Shown: piece after piece, positions 26,101 to 32,671 of the stretch
How positions within the stretch are numbered: position 1 is the first letter of the stretch
Layout of the letters: each line of letters starts with the position of its first letter
IMG/VR virus record: IMGVR_UViG_3300034407_001903
Span: 1-51,948 of that record
DNA from: a virus
Length of the DNA: 51,948 nucleotides
Direction: 5' to 3' (one strand)
Position numbers and translations under genes: made by a program
Notes under the pieces: generated by a model
Seen by the model: only the letters and a program-made list of their open reading frames with translations
The model's database searches: none
Told to the model about the DNA's origin: nothing

Positions 26101-28957
26101 CATTGATACTGGTGCTAGCGGATCAAGCGGCAGTACTTCAAATACACAAGTAAATCGTGTAGAAATTAGCGGATCAGACAATCATACACATAATTTAGAC
26201 TTTGGTAGAAGTTCACAAGGCACACAACAAATTGGTAAAGTTGGTGTTAAGGGTCCTATTACTGGACAGTTTAACGTCAATGGTTCGGTATTAGAACTAA
26301 CGCCAGGCGCTGGTACAGGTTCAGGACAAGGTGCTAAAGTTAACATTTACGGGTCGAATAGTATCGGTTCTGGTAGTGGCATACAAAGTAGTGAACTAAT
26401 TGCAAGTTTCTCAGGAGACGCTATTAGACTAAACAAAGATGTTATTACACAAGCAACTAGTTTAGGTACAAATCAATCAACATTTGATCTTGTTAATGAT
26501 ACTGCAACAACACTTAATATTGGTGGCGCTGCAACAGCTATTGACATCGGTGCATCAAGTGGTTACTTGCACGTTAACTCCGCTGACCAAGCAGTTAGTA
26601 CTACAACAGGTGCGCTACGTGTAGACGGTGGCGGTAGTTTTGGTAAGAACTTGTATGTTGGTGGTAACTTAGTTGCTGCTGAACTTACACTAACTGGTGC
26701 TATTGATGGTAACAGTTACAATGTAGGCGGTGTTGAAGTAATTGACACTAACAGACGCTTTGTTTCAAGCGGTGGCACAACTGGTGAACTTTCAAAAGTA
26801 CACGGCATTAGCTTTGACTGGGACGGCAACTACGGCGCAGTCGGCGGTTATGTAAACCATGGTATTAGTTCACGTAACGAAACTTGGGGAGCTAACGATA
26901 GTTTAAGTATTAACTCGTACAACAATGTTAACGTAAGACTTGATACTAACTCTAACAATGCTGCTGCAAGTACATTCTTCCGCATTAACAATGACGTAAG
27001 TCAAACTAATGGTAACATTGTACTAAGTGCAAGAGGCGACGGCAAGGTTGGTATTAACAAAGATCCAAGCGGTACTTACAACCTAGATGTTGGCGGTAGC
27101 TTTAATGCTACAACTGGTTACATTAACGGCGGCGCAATTTGGACTGACGCTAATGACGGTGCCGGTTCGGGCTTAAACGCAGACTTGCTAGACGGCTTAC
27201 ATGCAGATAGCTTCCTACGTGTTGATACTGGTGCTGCATTTAGTGGTGGTGTATTTAAGATTAGTGCTCCTGCAACAACAATTCAAAACACTGGCGAAGT
27301 TAACACATTACAGTTATATCAAGGCAACGGTGCTAATAGTTACGATGCATTTATGACATTCCATATTGGCGGTGACTATGCTGTACACTTTGGTTTAGAT
27401 GGAAGTACAAACGATCTAGCATACGGCGGTTGGTCAGCTGGTGCAGTTGCAAACAAAGTATGGCATGCTGGTAATGATGGTAGTGGCAGCGGACTAGACG
27501 CTGACTTACTAGATGGACAAGATAGTGCATTCTTCCGTAATGCAAGCAACCTAAACGCTGGTACATTCCCAGACTTATTTGCAAGTGGTACACGCTATAA
27601 CATTGGATTTATAGACGGTTACGGTGGCGACAGCTACGACAAACTACGTGTTTGGAACAGTGGTTCATACTCAATAGGTATGCACAGTGGTCAAACAATG
27701 GGTTGGCTGAACGACTATGCAATGACCTTTACAATGAACAACGACAGCGATCGTGGCTGGAAATGGAGACATGAGAGTGACGGCGTTGCAGATGGTGCTA
27801 TGTCACTTACAACAGATGGTCGACTAGTTGTTAAACAGTTTATTGCAGTTGGTAATCAAACTACACGTTACCTAAGAGAACCAACAGGTAACTACGGTTC
27901 GATTCAGATTAGCGGTAGTGGATTTGGTAACTGGGAAGGCTTTAGCATTGACGGTCGTGCAGTATTCATGCATGACGGCGGCACTGGAACTGGTATCTAC
28001 AACGATGTAGATAACGAATGGTTGTTCTACGGTGTACACAACGCACAAACTGAAATGATGCATAATGGTAGTTGGAAAGTTCAAACACGTTCCAACGGTG
28101 CAAACATTGCAGGCGAGCTATATGTTGATAACTGGGTACGCATTGAAAGCAATTCAGGTATTTACTGGGAAGGTGGTAACTATGCTGGATGGCACATTTA
28201 TCCACAAGCAACTAACAGAATCCACATGCGTTCAGCTAACAGCGGAAGTTGTGAAGTTTCTCTTGCTAACAGTGCAAACACTATCTATGGTAGATTATAT
28301 GCAGATGATGCATCACAAGGCTTCCTAAACGAAGATGGTAACTGGGCACTACGTTCATACAACAACGACGGTGTTTCACCTGGTTGGAGATTCTACGAAA
28401 GCGGTAACGAAAGCTGGACAGGCAACCCAGGTAATGACGTTGGTAAGATTGAATATCACGCTAACAGATTCTACATTGCATCAGGTGCTAACTCCGATCG
28501 TGTTGTACAGTTTAGACGTGATGGAACAGATGTTTCATACGTTGATAACAGTGGTGTTTACCAAGGTACTGCTGCAAGTGCTAACTGGGCTGACTTGGCA
28601 GAGAAATACTTAGCTGACGAAGTTTACGCACACGGTACTGTACTTGCTATCGGCGGCGATGCAGAAGTTACATTGTTCAAACCAGGCATGAAACTAGCAG
28701 GCGTTGTTTCAACACAGCCGGGCTTGATGATGAACCAAACAGACGATAACAGAGATGATCCGATGTGGCCGTTCGTTGCACTTAAAGGTCGTGTACCAGT
28801 TATGATTAATGGTTCAGCTAAGAAAGGCCAGTATATCATTGCAGATCAAGACGGTAAAGGTCGTGCTGTAGACGAACTAAGTACTATAGCAGAATACACT
28901 TTATTAATTGGTACTGCATTAGAAGATGGTACAGATGTAGTTGAAGTGAAGGTATAA
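17195..28957 (+). CDS. giant tail fibre-like structural protein (3920 residues)
   Basis: The N-terminus (residues 1-45, LAEQLDLGEIAINTADGKMF) is the common fibre-start module also seen in major tropism determinant proteins. Residues about 160-200 (RIYVSAEYGDDTNDGRTGAV) begin a beta-helix-like region. Seven ~160-residue repeats follow (about 212-1290), each with a C-x-RD[VT] motif. Another beta-helix segment starts near 1325 (NISYTTIMVSTGEYKED, VVGDNLRTTIIRP). Mid and C-terminal parts are Asn/Gly/Thr-rich shaft sequence. The last ~130 residues (DLAEKYLADEVYAHGTVLAI, then KLAGVVSTQPGLMM) resemble the C-terminal Peptidase_G2/intramolecular chaperone-like domain found on fibres. Probably a long receptor-binding fibre; polymer and receptor unknown. 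Confidence 0.75.
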   Translation: MANKILHKRNNVSGQEPLAEQLDLGEIAINTADGKMFIKQSDGSIKDVTQQIEKGDTRVVVNDQGNGVVTMEVDGIEKLRVDGTKVYVSDDLEIDDQGSIKLKELGQFGSSSVNIKAPPELEESYDIILPDTDARKGQILQNLGFGQTKWSDPGSLGGNRIYVSAEYGDDTNDGRTGAVKTIKRAAQLASDGIFTPVVDPGESAYAAKDLLEVNRTFLQTEVLNFSTKAFNITYDQAKCERDVGLIIDAIENDLRFGGDAATSHAGAAYSLESSALVKQAQDVATSYGLQRARDLAKSVVTNTPITNTTQVAVAQQFDGTKTATASEAATVESLGQKVVDFYDNGVGEAPNENQTQDVGLLNAETLIDNNKTFIQNEVIAFLNNKYSGFSFDAAKCSRDTGYIVDAANFDLLYSGNAESHYAGITYLNATASLVRSDQKQETLAGIDYARSLAEKVVLGQQVNYLYQTTVAQNTALTPGTQTEATVVFNNISKVYSILNSGIGTANGVVTTDAGKLNSEILIDQNQDFIKEEVIGYLTTTYPGFSYDQNKCRRDVGYILDAISYDLTHGGNNESIQAALAYYQWTAKDAVNLQLAETRAGITYAIDLAKLVIVNQDPATSYQGIFAQFKDVSNPGDATSQTILTGLGSLIDDIITDGDSTTIGLDIDPNNSVPSTVQDTVNANAILAANKEFIQAEVVAFIEENFGNFNYDPVACERDVGLIVDAVKFDIEHGGDAESIFAGISYYNNVTTGTGEITGDAIEVLRKQLQPTLDAVEYARDLLANVVLQNAVSNLYQSGTTQTFDGTNPSTTSVAQTVFDRANTILTILKNGLGTTNSFTKTTGTGALNTEALLQANTAFLQEEVLGYINSEYPGLTYDQASCRRDVELIVDAIAYDLTHGGNTNSIAAGTAYYRQAAAIVVSGQSTETLAGLVHLKELAQKVVRNVTVDVTYSAEAQVFDGANPGDVTSANTVGTLADIIIDIVDDGLSPYINITANGALTTDQDILDAGALIASNKLFIQKEVVAYVDGSWINFSSNYNQTTCSRDVGLILDAINFDLTWGGTSNAVAAGIAYFKQSSQLTLQRQLVQTIDGIMHAIRLAQQVVENYPVVSFQNTAAQVTDNLNPGSAEAITKIAELGALIEDIVIDGASATAGITILENGIVPNSNIVVQNAADLIALNRSFIQAEVVSYINTYFTNFTYDTDFCYRDVGLFIDAIQYDLIFGGNERAIEAGKSYYIGNTIVIPGQEFQTVLANRYFQSLVDNLLQNIVNKKLYQNVTGQITDPTKIVDGTTLGIVEAEFNTIVDIIENGPTSPNIPTEVEGAFNISYTTIMVSTGEYKEDNPVIIPDYVSVVGDNLRTTIIRPLNANQDIFRIRNGAYLLGVTFKDGLDAFNVPSFTGRYCTAFDDPFDTGVDRTGYIGLRDRPLITQSPYIQNVSIISFLGLSGCLVDGSKVITPNVPRFAIEAENPVFGETPEQGKSMVANAYTMLSFGGIGWRLTNDAYAQIVSCFQIFLGNGCWCQSGAYLSVTNSATNFGLYALRSSGYSANSFVFDRGVIAEVGAQASQQKLITVGTKRTPVNQFVIRLYDDDEYNNLANDITNSFKTIPNIVYFNAGEVGELYGDLANYEVVAVGSTTFTVQIGSGKNLGSWVEGGTVDINGAFNPAAVLSATYNNTNGALEIEVATLPSVSDVVTLTTLTFDGTNYPVYEEGSLSLEDNTITIPGHGLVTGDALTYRRNGNLEINGFADQGLYYVEVLTDDIIRLYQDDSRGFVADIIDISTGQHYFETQTEEFFIDDIILDADSNKLTHNKYQVLTLAPGTYNFEPGDTIEATTGVYRNKAFVYTYESATRQLTVSVEKADNSGSLTRIFFDATSIIDRDSSAIPQSNIPVTGFTSRTDLFTAEFTIDPTIVGGVLTNTGALKGTFIRLHRPSIVNSSSHTWEYAGSGTDYNALPQNGGITREEYEQFSDLPGRVYSSGTNELGDFKVGDFIVAENRTGNITFKNTVTVGELSALKLAVSDVVIEAISTDPGLGDNEPGGATDTRLITQNAARSFLANRLGDFIDKNVSTNSVSGAVPQMNAQGLLNSDIIPATRNFSLFTTDKKFGRFNLTDDIPAQEPLQGDIAQERYSRTFFTLSAPIALNEDDVIIELNTGATAIVDEDNGGAATVYLANIEGTFSNNISGNVLNVRGSNTTTYITNTGASEVRDIQYTMVQDSSSQFLRYLPSGATFVNGQTITAANSKTQGVITDQVEGVALALDLGNISTGNGYVPSTGSQTYKGVVLTNVSGTGTGAIADISVTNGKVTNVDLTRGGSGYAVGNALTATVDQLGGQNTQDFQVSILGVDNRVFVDLLAGKFVATTSSNDYTEDGNAVVTTVPLGNTTLTAFNADTIGNGGNVDYPASQITINSHIFDNGDVVNYASSPNPAIGGFIQGESYFVKVIDANTIELYNRYDLNAANKVIFTSSSTGTHAFIINYVDTRKDRIYAQDHGFTNGQAFRFVGANPPTGMSSGGYYYAGTVSQNTFSVHEFQQDAENSVNGVTQGAINFIQTGSGSADFIHQNITIYGEVNTSGNVETNWALTGSANVDASNIVSGVISTSRLAAVGTANSDTYLKGDSSWDYATRTVRTALNSPLNITGNFYTSGGQNFYFKNTQFDIDRTDGTLGNQSFTNIGVAAFSKAQFNVNSGEVELKAGVLDAGTLDGLDSQYFLDPGNLLNPVPVSRGGTQIDQYIAGDMIYATSPTTLNRLPIGSQGAVMVVDELGNPAWSNDVAPFVEDTNNFGVSRPLEIRHDVTNTPAVGIGVGMQFQVETANNNREVGGTIDAVASDVTFGSEDFSFKFNLMAAGFLAERMVLDSLGNLAIDGDLNVDGGDIKTTRTSATVYDTTVTSLSIGRSATSVTIGADKTGELRVRNATLVVGGDSIETQPVDAKIKAPNSLGTNKQGPDLTIQGGASTGSGVAGSVFIDTGASGSSGSTSNTQVNRVEISGSDNHTHNLDFGRSSQGTQQIGKVGVKGPITGQFNVNGSVLELTPGAGTGSGQGAKVNIYGSNSIGSGSGIQSSELIASFSGDAIRLNKDVITQATSLGTNQSTFDLVNDTATTLNIGGAATAIDIGASSGYLHVNSADQAVSTTTGALRVDGGGSFGKNLYVGGNLVAAELTLTGAIDGNSYNVGGVEVIDTNRRFVSSGGTTGELSKVHGISFDWDGNYGAVGGYVNHGISSRNETWGANDSLSINSYNNVNVRLDTNSNNAAASTFFRINNDVSQTNGNIVLSARGDGKVGINKDPSGTYNLDVGGSFNATTGYINGGAIWTDANDGAGSGLNADLLDGLHADSFLRVDTGAAFSGGVFKISAPATTIQNTGEVNTLQLYQGNGANSYDAFMTFHIGGDYAVHFGLDGSTNDLAYGGWSAGAVANKVWHAGNDGSGSGLDADLLDGQDSAFFRNASNLNAGTFPDLFASGTRYNIGFIDGYGGDSYDKLRVWNSGSYSIGMHSGQTMGWLNDYAMTFTMNNDSDRGWKWRHESDGVADGAMSLTTDGRLVVKQFIAVGNQTTRYLREPTGNYGSIQISGSGFGNWEGFSIDGRAVFMHDGGTGTGIYNDVDNEWLFYGVHNAQTEMMHNGSWKVQTRSNGANIAGELYVDNWVRIESNSGIYWEGGNYAGWHIYPQATNRIHMRSANSGSCEVSLANSANTIYGRLYADDASQGFLNEDGNWALRSYNNDGVSPGWRFYESGNESWTGNPGNDVGKIEYHANRFYIASGANSDRVVQFRRDGTDVSYVDNSGVYQGTAASANWADLAEKYLADEVYAHGTVLAIGGDAEVTLFKPGMKLAGVVSTQPGLMMNQTDDNRDDPMWPFVALKGRVPVMINGSAKKGQYIIADQDGKGRAVDELSTIAEYTLLIGTALEDGTDVVEVKV
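17815..21060 (+). repeat. seven ~160-residue repeats with conserved Cys-x-Arg-Asp in the giant fibre
   Basis: The repeats carry CERDVGLIIDAIENDL, CSRDTGYIVDAANFDL, CRRDVGYILDAISYDL, CERDVGLIVDAVKFDI, CRRDVELIVDAIAYDL, CSRDVGLILDAINFDL and CYRDVGLFIDAIQYDL. Their Cys codons start at 17909, 18380, 18845, 19337, 19838, 20324 and 20813. The spacing is 465-501 bases and always in frame. DNA copies are diverged, so the duplication is old. Confidence 0.9.
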
Positions 28958-28960
28958 TTT

Positions 28961-29335
28961 ATGGGAAACATGACAAGAGCCTCGGCAAGAGATTACTTTA
29001 CCGGAAATGCCGGGGCTCAGTTACGAGGATTTGACAAAACTGTTAACTTTGCTGCTACAGTATATGTTGCAGCAAACTATAATACCGGAGCCTCAGGAAC
29101 TGCATACGGTAATAGACGTTATGAATACGTTAATGCTGCAAACAGTCTGTATAATGGAAATGTTTATCCAAACACTACACAAGTAGATGCAACTCATTTA
29201 GTTGATCAAGCACTTAATGCTATTCAGCGTACTGTAGACTTAATTGAAGGCAGGATTGGTAATACTTACTTTGATTGGAGAATTTGTCACGCAAGTTGCC
29301 ATTATAGTTGTCATGGAAGTAGGGGGAGAAGATAA
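28961..29335 (+). CDS. small protein with C-terminal Cys-His-x-Ser triple repeat; candidate radical-SAM substrate (copy 1)
   Basis: 124 residues, starting three bases after the giant fibre stop. Conserved blocks shared with the next gene are FDKTVN-x-AATVY, GTAYGNRRYEYVNA, and the end RICHASCHYSCHGSRGRR. In the tail, Cys109/113/117, His110/114/118 and Ser112/116/120 form three exact C-H-x-S units followed by a basic RGRR end. A repeat-rich tail behind a longer folded or leader-like part is typical of radical-SAM-modified peptides; the His-Xaa-Ser (HxsA) type is the nearest named analogy. Six radical SAM genes lie downstream in the same operon. An alternative is a small virion protein whose Cys/His tail binds metal. 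No homologous family is claimed. Confidence 0.6.
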   Translation: MGNMTRASARDYFTGNAGAQLRGFDKTVNFAATVYVAANYNTGASGTAYGNRRYEYVNAANSLYNGNVYPNTTQVDATHLVDQALNAIQRTVDLIEGRIGNTYFDWRICHASCHYSCHGSRGRR

Positions 29336-29718
29336 TGGCAGGACAGACTCATGCTAATTTAGAAGCTCGATACTACAATAATGCGTATACAAGAATACGT
29401 ACATTTGATAAAACTGTCAACGTAGCAGCTACAGTATATTATGCACGATATGGTGGCCAAGGCCAGGGAACTGCATACGGAAATAGACGTTATGAATACG
29501 TAAACGCTCCCCAGTCTGCCTTTGCCAATACAGATGTCCCAAATAGTGTAGGTGATAATTTATTAATAAGAGCAGGTGATATACAAACATTTGCTGCAAA
29601 CGCAATCAGCAGAACAGTAAATGGCATCGAAGGAAGAATAACTAATCAATATTTTGACTTTAGAATATGCCATTCAAGTTGCCATTATAGCTGCCACGGC
29701 AGCAGAGGGAGAAGATAA
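29335..29718 (+). CDS. small protein with C-terminal Cys-His-x-Ser triple repeat; candidate radical-SAM substrate (copy 2)
   Basis: 127 residues, paralogue of the preceding gene and overlapping its stop by one base (TAATG). It shares FDKTVNVAATVY, GTAYGNRRYEYVNA and the tail RICHSSCHYSCHGSRGRR (Cys112/116/120). The N-terminal 25 residues and the central linker differ, while the last 18 residues differ by a single Ala/Ser change. Codons in that shared tail differ mostly at silent positions, so the tail is under selection rather than freshly copied. Function is inferred from the radical SAM neighbours: a modified peptide or a modified small virion protein. Confidence 0.6.
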   Translation: MAGQTHANLEARYYNNAYTRIRTFDKTVNVAATVYYARYGGQGQGTAYGNRRYEYVNAPQSAFANTDVPNSVGDNLLIRAGDIQTFAANAISRTVNGIEGRITNQYFDFRICHSSCHYSCHGSRGRR

Positions 29719-30780
29719 ATGATAGGCGAAAGTTTTTACTATATCAGTAATAAAAAATACATAGGACGATCTACTGCAATGCTTTCGGCATTATCAGAAA
29801 GTCCTTGGAGCGGAGTTCAATCAAGACGTATTAGTATAATAATGCCAGATGGGCATAGTGCTGTACAAGAAAGTTATGCATCGTCATTAAGTAATGATTA
29901 TCCATTAGCAAACGCTGAAGATATGATAACATTTGCTAATTATAGCGACATTGATTCCTGGGAATACCTCAATAATAATACTAAAGAATTTTTATTATTT
30001 GAATCAGCGCATGAGTTTTTAAAGGTGTATGCAAAGTATACAGCTTCATTATTAAAAACAACAACTAGTAAAGATGTTAAACAAGTTGTTAAAGAATTTA
30101 TTGTATTGGCAACTACTAGAGATGTAACATATTCAACTATGGGTGTTTACAACGAAGGCGATATCAATGCAGCAGTAGAAGAAGTATTTGCAGAAAACGT
30201 ATTCTATGATATTCCTAATGCAACCAGCAAGCACTGGGGTTATGATATTCTTTTCTTTATTAATGACAAGTATAATGAAAATGAAACATATGCAGAAATT
30301 AATGTAACAACAACTGCATTTTTAAGAGAAAAGTTTACAGTACATAGTGATAAAATGATTCACGAAGTTATTAGTATGTTACAATCTAAAATCGGTTATG
30401 TAAGTGTTATTAACAATATTATTGATTGGTTTAATAACAACGGAAACACGGAATGGAATAGAGCTGAGTTTGTAAAAGATGTATTTCAAAATACAAATCG
30501 CATGCAAGCACTATACAGATTGCGTGACTTCTGGAACGATGTAGGTACTAATGAAGAATTGATGGCATTAATTGACGGGCATGACGAATGGGAATACGAA
30601 GAAGTATATAAAGAGTTTGCTAGAACTATTCCAATTGTCATACAAATTGCAGAGGGCGGATTTAATTTTGCAAATAACGAAGCACTAAGAAGTGCATGGA
30701 GCGAAGTAGAGTTTTTCTATAAACGTAAAAGTCGTATTCCTTATTTGCTGTTTAAAATATTACCACTTGTACCGGAGTAA
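29719..30780 (+). CDS. unknown protein in the radical SAM operon (353 residues)
   Basis: Starts immediately after the stop of the second CHxS protein (TAAATG). Mostly helical and charged, with no signal peptide and only two scattered prolines-rich turns. The N-terminal 60 residues contain YYISNKKYIGRSTAML and RRISIIMPDGHSAVQES. The C-terminal half is rich in aromatic and acidic residues (DFWNDVGTNEELMALIDG, HDEWEYEEVYKEF). No radical SAM cysteines are present. Sitting between the repeat-tailed proteins and the maturase-like genes, it could be a partner or scaffold for modification, or a virion-assembly factor. I do not recognise it. Confidence 0.6.
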   Translation: MIGESFYYISNKKYIGRSTAMLSALSESPWSGVQSRRISIIMPDGHSAVQESYASSLSNDYPLANAEDMITFANYSDIDSWEYLNNNTKEFLLFESAHEFLKVYAKYTASLLKTTTSKDVKQVVKEFIVLATTRDVTYSTMGVYNEGDINAAVEEVFAENVFYDIPNATSKHWGYDILFFINDKYNENETYAEINVTTTAFLREKFTVHSDKMIHEVISMLQSKIGYVSVINNIIDWFNNNGNTEWNRAEFVKDVFQNTNRMQALYRLRDFWNDVGTNEELMALIDGHDEWEYEEVYKEFARTIPIVIQIAEGGFNFANNEALRSAWSEVEFFYKRKSRIPYLLFKILPLVPE

Positions 30781-30782
30781 AA

Positions 30783-31490
30783 ATGACACAAGAAAATTAC
30801 ACACTGCCACTAAGTCCAACAGATTTAGCAGAAATATATAAAATAAAAACAAGCTCGGAAGATTACGTTCTCAAGGTTGATTATTTTAAAAGTAAGGAAG
30901 TACTGTCAGTAAAACATATACTTGTATATATTGCTAACACTAACTTTAAAGTACAGTTTGAAGGCATTGACGATGAATTAATAAATGAATATATAATTTC
31001 TAATTTTATGGTTGATTGTCCGTTGCTTTCTAGGTACATTACTCTTATTGCTAAAAGAAAATTAGGTCACGAATATAATCAAGTTGATCAAGCACTGAAC
31101 ACTATAATGACCGATGCTGACATTGATGCATATTTAGAAAAGAACGGAGAATTATTTGACGACTTGTTAGATAAACTAAAACACGTTACACTGTTTTGTT
31201 TAGACCAAGCTAGCAAGTATGCTGACAAGTATAAAGAATTCATACCAGAAGAGATTGAACGTGCAGATGAAGAAACTCAAATTGGACTAAATATTGTATA
31301 TATTGCAACATACTCGTTGGACTTGTTGTATTTGTTAGGTAATAAATTTGGTCCATGGCCTACTAATAAATTAAATGTTAGAGTGTTTAATGATGTTAGT
31401 AAGTACCAAGGAGCAGACCTATATAATACATTACTAAAATATGGTGTTGCAACTAGTATGTTAGAATTATTTGACGAGGAAATAGCATAA
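30783..31490 (+). CDS. unknown protein in the radical SAM operon (235 residues)
   Basis: An acidic, helical protein starting two bases after the previous stop, with a GGAG ribosome site inside that stop region. Segments such as YNQVDQALNTIMTDADIDAY and LDQASKYADKYKEFIPEEIE suggest a helical bundle. Only a few cysteines are present and they show no cluster pattern. It overlaps the first radical SAM start by one base (TAATG). Its place hints at a role with the CHxS proteins or the radical SAM enzymes, such as peptide recognition, but no recognised RRE/PqqD pattern is visible. Confidence 0.6.
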   Translation: MTQENYTLPLSPTDLAEIYKIKTSSEDYVLKVDYFKSKEVLSVKHILVYIANTNFKVQFEGIDDELINEYIISNFMVDCPLLSRYITLIAKRKLGHEYNQVDQALNTIMTDADIDAYLEKNGELFDDLLDKLKHVTLFCLDQASKYADKYKEFIPEEIERADEETQIGLNIVYIATYSLDLLYLLGNKFGPWPTNKLNVRVFNDVSKYQGADLYNTLLKYGVATSMLELFDEEIA

Positions 31491-32671
31491 TGACAATGCA
31501 ACAATCATATTGTAAACAGATGAAGTATAGTGGACCAGAAAGTCTACCTCCTTCACACGCCCAGAAGTTTGACGTATTAATTAACTTTGAAGGCCTCACT
31601 GGCTGCGAATATGGTTGTTTAGGATGCTTTGTTAATAAGAATCAAGACGTTACTACAATGAATCAAATGCTATCAACTGCAAAAGAACTAGCAGATGGCG
31701 TAAAGCGTACAGGTCTAAACTTACGTGAGTTTGTTGTAGGTCCAACAGATTTATTCTCTGCGTCAAATACTGATAGTATTCTTAATAATACTATTATACA
31801 AGATATAATGCGCGAACATACTAATGCACGTATTGCTACACCTAGTAAGATAGACGGCGTGAGTATGGAAAGATTGCGAGAAGTATTTGCAATACTCGAT
31901 GATCCTTCTAAGTATAGAGACGAAATGATCATTGAGTTTATTATGCCAGTTGGCGATGTTGATCGTATACTAAATGACGAAGAATATTTTAAAGATATTA
32001 AATCAAAATTAGAATTCTTTAAATCCGAAACTCCTAAGAAAATTGACTGGAGTTGGACATTACAAGCAAGTAATGTTATGCAAAAACATCTAACTAAAGA
32101 AAACTATAATAAACTGCTATATAAGATTCTTGATGAATATGAAACTATTCTAGAAATGAACCCAGCGTTCTCTAGAGCACCGAGTGTATTACACCAGCGT
32201 AAGAACTTAGTAGCATGGAATAACTTCCTAAAAGAAGTAGTAGATCAAGATAATTTTAAAGACGTTACAATGAGTATGGCTAACTTATATTGTAACTCCA
32301 TGAACTTCATTGGGTTAACTGTTGTTCCTGGATTAGAGACGCCACGTGTATTTTTAAATGTAATGTTACACGAACAAGCATTCTTTACACAGCATAGGGA
32401 TTTAGAAGTAACAGGACTAAGTTTTGAAGAAATTCTAGTCAAGAGGGATCACTTAATAGCACAAGGGTTAGCTAAGTCGTCTAAAGTTAAGGATTGTGCA
32501 GATTGCAAATATGCAGTAGCATGTGCAAACAGACTAATATTCCAAGCACAAGATGCAATGAACATGCACGAATGTTTAATGCCGCTAGAAGTATTAGAAA
32601 TGTATAATCCGTTTGTTACTAGTAACGAACAGTGGAACGACGATGCTTTAAAAATCGTCAATGCTCGTTAA
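31490..32671 (+). CDS. radical SAM protein, GPTD-type paralogue 1
   Basis: 393 residues. The radical SAM cluster motif is Cys39-x3-Cys43-x2-Cys46 in GCEYGCLGCFVNKNQ. Where the usual SAM-binding GGE motif is expected, at residues 84-87, it has GPTD (FVVGPTDLFSASN). The C-terminus has Cys336-x2-Cys339-x5-Cys345-x16-Cys362 (CADCKYAVAC ... HEC), a compact SPASM/twitch-like auxiliary-cluster signature. Such enzymes cleave SAM to a 5'-deoxyadenosyl radical and commonly modify peptides. A second ATG two codons later could be the true start. It is the first of five tandem homologues with overlapping ends, so it is translationally coupled. Substrate unknown; the CHxS proteins upstream are the obvious candidates. 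Confidence 0.8.
   Translation: MTMQQSYCKQMKYSGPESLPPSHAQKFDVLINFEGLTGCEYGCLGCFVNKNQDVTTMNQMLSTAKELADGVKRTGLNLREFVVGPTDLFSASNTDSILNNTIIQDIMREHTNARIATPSKIDGVSMERLREVFAILDDPSKYRDEMIIEFIMPVGDVDRILNDEEYFKDIKSKLEFFKSETPKKIDWSWTLQASNVMQKHLTKENYNKLLYKILDEYETILEMNPAFSRAPSVLHQRKNLVAWNNFLKEVVDQDNFKDVTMSMANLYCNSMNFIGLTVVPGLETPRVFLNVMLHEQAFFTQHRDLEVTGLSFEEILVKRDHLIAQGLAKSSKVKDCADCKYAVACANRLIFQAQDAMNMHECLMPLEVLEMYNPFVTSNEQWNDDALKIVNAR

Noticed and set aside
17195-28957. Diversity-generating retroelement target in the fibre gene
   Set aside because: The N-terminus resembles Mtd, but no reverse transcriptase, template repeat or adenine-biased variable repeat was seen in the window.
29282-29715. CHxSCH read as a haem c binding motif
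   Set aside because: The spacing is CxxxCH, not the canonical CxxCH. The proteins have no signal peptide for export to a cytochrome c assembly compartment, and the exact CHxS repetition plus radical SAM neighbours fits a modified tail better.
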